Below, piece by piece: positions 5,410 to 7,572 of a DNA stretch of 7,572 nt; position 1 is the first letter of the stretch; every line of letters starts with the position of its first letter. Under the pieces are notes generated by a model. The model did not search any database. It saw nothing but the letters and a program-made list of their open reading frames with translations, and was not told the DNA's origin. Made by a program: the position numbers and the translations under genes. The stretch is from Anaerolineales bacterium UBA3940 (GTDB taxonomy: Bacteria; Chloroflexota; Anaerolineae; Aggregatilineales; UBA3940), in the NCBI GenBank assembly GCA_002385675.1, contig DGDY01000162.1:1-7572 (forward strand), written 5' to 3'.

Positions 5410-7404
5410 CTACGCCCCCCGCTCCACCACCTGCCCCATCGGCTCGACGTCGTAGCCGGGCAGCGACGCCACCGCCGCGCGGAACGCCTCGTCGTGCAGC
5501 AGGCCCAGCAGCGGCTGGAGCAGGTCGCTCTCGTAGTGCTCGCGCGGGATGACCAGATCGTACCGCTCCCAGCCGATCGTCACGAAGTCAAGTTCCAGCG
5601 CGCGCGCCGCCGCACGGACGCCCATCCCGGTGCTCGCCGTGCCGCTTGCGACCGCCGCCGCCACCGCGAGGTGCGTGTACTCCTCGCGCCCGTAGCCCTG
5701 GATTGACGCCGGGTCGATGCCGCGCCGCCCCAGTTCGTAGTCAAGCAGGATGCGCGTGCCCGCGCCTCGCTGCCGGTTGACGATGCTCACATCCTCGCGG
5801 GTCAGGTCGTCAATCGAGGTGATGCCCTGCGGGTTGCCCGGCGGGACGATCAGCCCCTGCTCACGGCGAACGAGCGTCACGAGCACCACGTCACGGCCCG
5901 GCAGGTACTGGTCGATGTAGCGCCAGTTGTAGTCGCCGGTCTCCGGGTCGAGCAGGTGCGAGCCGGCAAAGTGCGCCTCGCCGCGTCGCAGCGCGACAAG
6001 CCCGCCCAGGCTGCCCACGTTCGCCGAGGACAGGCGCATGCCGGGTGCGCGCTCGGCGAGGTACTGCGCCAGCAGGTCGAGAATGATGTCATGAGAGCCG
6101 ATAGCGACGATCGTGCGCGCGATCTGCGCGGGCGAACGGTACAGGTTGACCGTCACCTCTGCGCCCGCGTCAAGCCCCTCCGAGAAGCGGGGGATGCGCA
6201 CAATGCCATCCGCCCGCACCAGCGACGAGATCACGCCCGCCCCGCGCGAGAGCGGCGTGGCGATCACCCGGTCGCCCACCTGCCCCACCGTCACGCGGAC
6301 GTAGTCGTCATCGCCCGGCGGCGAGACGACCTTACGGCTGATCGCCGCCTTGATCGTCGGCGGCTCAGCGGGCGGCAGGCCCAGCCAGCGGCTGATCAGC
6401 CGCTCGACGAAGATCTCGCCGGTCAGCGCCGCCGACACCGGGTAGCCCGGCACGCCCACGACCGGCACGGCACGGCCCGCATCATTGCTTGCGCCCAGCA
6501 TCCCGAAGATCACCGGGTGGCCGGGCCGCACGGCGACGCCGTGTACCAGCACCTCGCCAAGCTCCCGCACCACGTGGACGGTGTAGTCCTCCGTCCCGGC
6601 GCTCGACCCAGCGTTGATCAGCACCAGGTCATGCTCGCGTGCCGCCTCGGCAACCGCCGCCCTGAGCTGCTCGTAATCGTCCGGCACGATATGCCAGCGG
6701 GTCGCGACGCCGCCCCAGGACTCGATCTGGGCGGCGAGTACGAGGCTGTTGTACTCGATAATCTGCCCGCGCCGGATCTCGCCGCGTGCGGCCTGCTCCG
6801 CGCTGACCAGTTCGCTGCCCGTCGGGATGATCGCCACGCGGGGCCGCCGCCGCACGCGCACCGTGGCGTAGCCGCTGCCCGCCACCGCGCCGAGGTCTAC
6901 CGGGCGCAGCAGGTGGTTGGCCGGGAGCACCAGTTCGGTTGCTACCATGTCCTCGCCCATCTGCCGGACGTGCTGCCAGGGCGCAACCGACTGGCGGATG
7001 AGCAGTTCGCCGGGCCGCTCACCCGGCTGCACGTTCTCGATCATGATCACGGCGTTGGCCCAGGGCGGCATGGCGTGCCCGGTGTTGACGGGCTTCGCCG
7101 GGCGCTCCACGCGCTCCAGGTCCTCGTCGCTCTCGACGGTCTGGAGCGCAACCGGGTTCGTCTCCGACGCGCCCTGTGTGTCCCGCGAGCGCACCGCGTA
7201 GCCATCCATTGCGCTGGCATGGTAGTGCGGCGCGCTGACCTTCGCCCATACCGGCTCGGCAGTCACGCGGCCCCGCGCCTCGGCGAGGGGTACCTCCTCG
7301 CCGGGGAACGGCGACCACAGCCCCGCCTGCTCCAGCGCGCTCGTGAAGTGCGCCCAGGCCTCGTCCATTGGAATATCATGGAGATAAACGTTGCGTTTTC
7401 GCAT
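5410..7404 (-). CDS. moeA: Molybdopterin molybdenumtransferase MoeA fused to PBP-like (LysR substrate-binding-type) domain
   Basis: MoeA inserts molybdenum into adenylylated molybdopterin in the last step of molybdenum-cofactor synthesis, in the cytoplasm. This 664-residue protein has a full MoeA module at about 8-425: SAMDGYAV (64-71), MPPWANAVIMIENV (112-125), the core RPRVAIIPTGSELV (187-200), GQIIEYNS (213-220), the active-site stretch INAGSSAGTEDYT (263-275), RPGHPVIFG (293-301) and VPGYPVSAAL (318-327). Residues about 430-660 form a PBP-like domain (PF12727-type; MoeA/LysR fusion of PRK14498 type), with IGSHDIILDLLAQYL (435-449), ANVGSLGGLVALRRGEAHFA (461-480), GAGTRILLDYEL (547-558) and VASGTASTGMGVRAAA (585-600). 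It has no signal peptide, so the domain should sense or bind its ligand inside the cell; molybdate, tungstate or a cofactor intermediate are guesses. The fusion is a known arrangement. The ATG at 7402-7404 has an AAGAGG Shine-Dalgarno; the frame stays open further upstream but only into adapter sequence. Confidence 0.95.
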   Translation of the reverse strand: MRKRNVYLHDIPMDEAWAHFTSALEQAGLWSPFPGEEVPLAEARGRVTAEPVWAKVSAPHYHASAMDGYAVRSRDTQGASETNPVALQTVESDEDLERVERPAKPVNTGHAMPPWANAVIMIENVQPGERPGELLIRQSVAPWQHVRQMGEDMVATELVLPANHLLRPVDLGAVAGSGYATVRVRRRPRVAIIPTGSELVSAEQAARGEIRRGQIIEYNSLVLAAQIESWGGVATRWHIVPDDYEQLRAAVAEAAREHDLVLINAGSSAGTEDYTVHVVRELGEVLVHGVAVRPGHPVIFGMLGASNDAGRAVPVVGVPGYPVSAALTGEIFVERLISRWLGLPPAEPPTIKAAISRKVVSPPGDDDYVRVTVGQVGDRVIATPLSRGAGVISSLVRADGIVRIPRFSEGLDAGAEVTVNLYRSPAQIARTIVAIGSHDIILDLLAQYLAERAPGMRLSSANVGSLGGLVALRRGEAHFAGSHLLDPETGDYNWRYIDQYLPGRDVVLVTLVRREQGLIVPPGNPQGITSIDDLTREDVSIVNRQRGAGTRILLDYELGRRGIDPASIQGYGREEYTHLAVAAAVASGTASTGMGVRAAARALELDFVTIGWERYDLVIPREHYESDLLQPLLGLLHDEAFRAAVASLPGYDVEPMGQVVERGA

Positions 7405-7467
7405 CAGGATGCCTCTTGGTGAGTGGTCGATATAGTGGTCTGTGGCTTGTGGCTTTAGGCTTCTAGC

Positions 7468-7480
7468 CCATAACTTATGG
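7468..7480. promoter_or_regulatory. Short perfect palindrome upstream of moeA
   Basis: CCATAACTTATGG is a six-base inverted repeat about a single central base, 63 bases upstream of the moeA start codon. Its size and position would suit a dimeric repressor or activator. The rest of the 7405-7519 leader holds a CCACAAGCCACAG-like direct repetition but no convincing -35/-10 pair, and I do not see a Moco riboswitch. One palindrome of this size can occur by chance. Confidence 0.25.
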
Positions 7481-7519
7481 CAAGCTGCTATCGAGAGGGC
7501 GCCGCCACCGGGGCATATG

Positions 7520-7572
7520 TCGTCCCTTATACACATCTTACGCTTCCCACCCACAGGGTAGTGTGAATCTCG
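7520..7572. other. Non-genomic: Nextera i5 adapter read-through with index and start of P5
   Basis: Four consecutive segments match the expected library construct at exact spacing. Bases 7520-7538 match the Tn5 mosaic end (reverse orientation) at 16 of 19, including 13 in a row, CTTATACACATCT. Bases 7539-7552 match the Read-2-side adapter GACGCTGCCGACGA at 9 of 14. Bases 7553-7560 (ACAGGGTA) occupy the 8-base index. Bases 7561-7572 match GTGTAGATCTCG, the start of the P5 region, at 10 of 12. Translated on the minus strand the mosaic end gives MCIRD, a familiar adapter signature in metagenomic proteins. Genomic sequence ends at about 7519. Confidence 0.95.

Noticed and set aside
4735..5706. 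323-codon plus-strand frame crossing three features
   Set aside because: It runs antisense through the PPOX gene, the palindromic element and the end of moeA, which no real gene would do here.
5956..7422. 488-codon open frame on the plus strand
   Set aside because: It lies opposite moeA, whose motifs are intact. The Arg/His/Ala-rich translation shows no domain, as expected of a shadow frame in G+C-rich DNA.
7405..7554. 50-residue N-terminal extension of MoeA starting at an ATG at 7554
   Set aside because: It begins in adapter sequence and contains the MCIRD mosaic-end translation; the ATG at 7404 has a proper Shine-Dalgarno and a MoeA-like N-terminus.

Overview
This is a window of G+C-rich bacterial DNA, most likely metagenomic. 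Every supportable gene lies on the minus strand. Gene content, clean Shine-Dalgarno sites and G+C-rich palindromic intergenic elements suggest a Chloroflexota-like organism; that is inference from style, since no rRNA or marker gene is present. Two ends do not belong with the rest. Bases 1 to about 240 are much more A+T-rich (36% G+C over bases 1-180) and carry the start of a Bacillota-like lipoprotein gene. Bases 7520-7572 match, segment by segment and with exact spacing, an error-containing Nextera i5 adapter: mosaic end, adapter, 8-base index, start of P5. The trustworthy genomic interval is therefore about 245-7519.

In transcription order (right to left): a 664-residue MoeA fused to a periplasmic-binding-protein-like domain (molybdenum cofactor synthesis); a 160-base multi-branched palindromic element; then a tight run of a PPOX-class flavin/F420 split-barrel protein, a classical short-chain dehydrogenase, an 81-residue two-helix membrane protein resembling Imm17, and a dodecin. 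The dodecin has its own extended -10 promoter. After a strongly structured intergenic region come a four-helix membrane protein and, overlapping it by 14 bases, a 616-residue protein with a Vps62/DUF946-like domain, a coiled coil and four C-terminal membrane helices. A 119-residue coiled-coil protein of unknown function follows and ends at a strong intrinsic terminator (295-324).

The moeA fusion, PPOX protein, dehydrogenase and dodecin are recognisable cofactor or redox genes. The least explained part is the membrane-protein/Vps62-like pair, which looks like a two-component membrane unit whose catalytic-looking motif (DHEADWE) resembles the NLP heptapeptide. I see no CRISPR array, tRNA, rRNA, transposase or complete mobile element. 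No gene-free stretch exceeds 300 bases; the longest is the 237 bases at 5173-5409, which holds the palindromic element.
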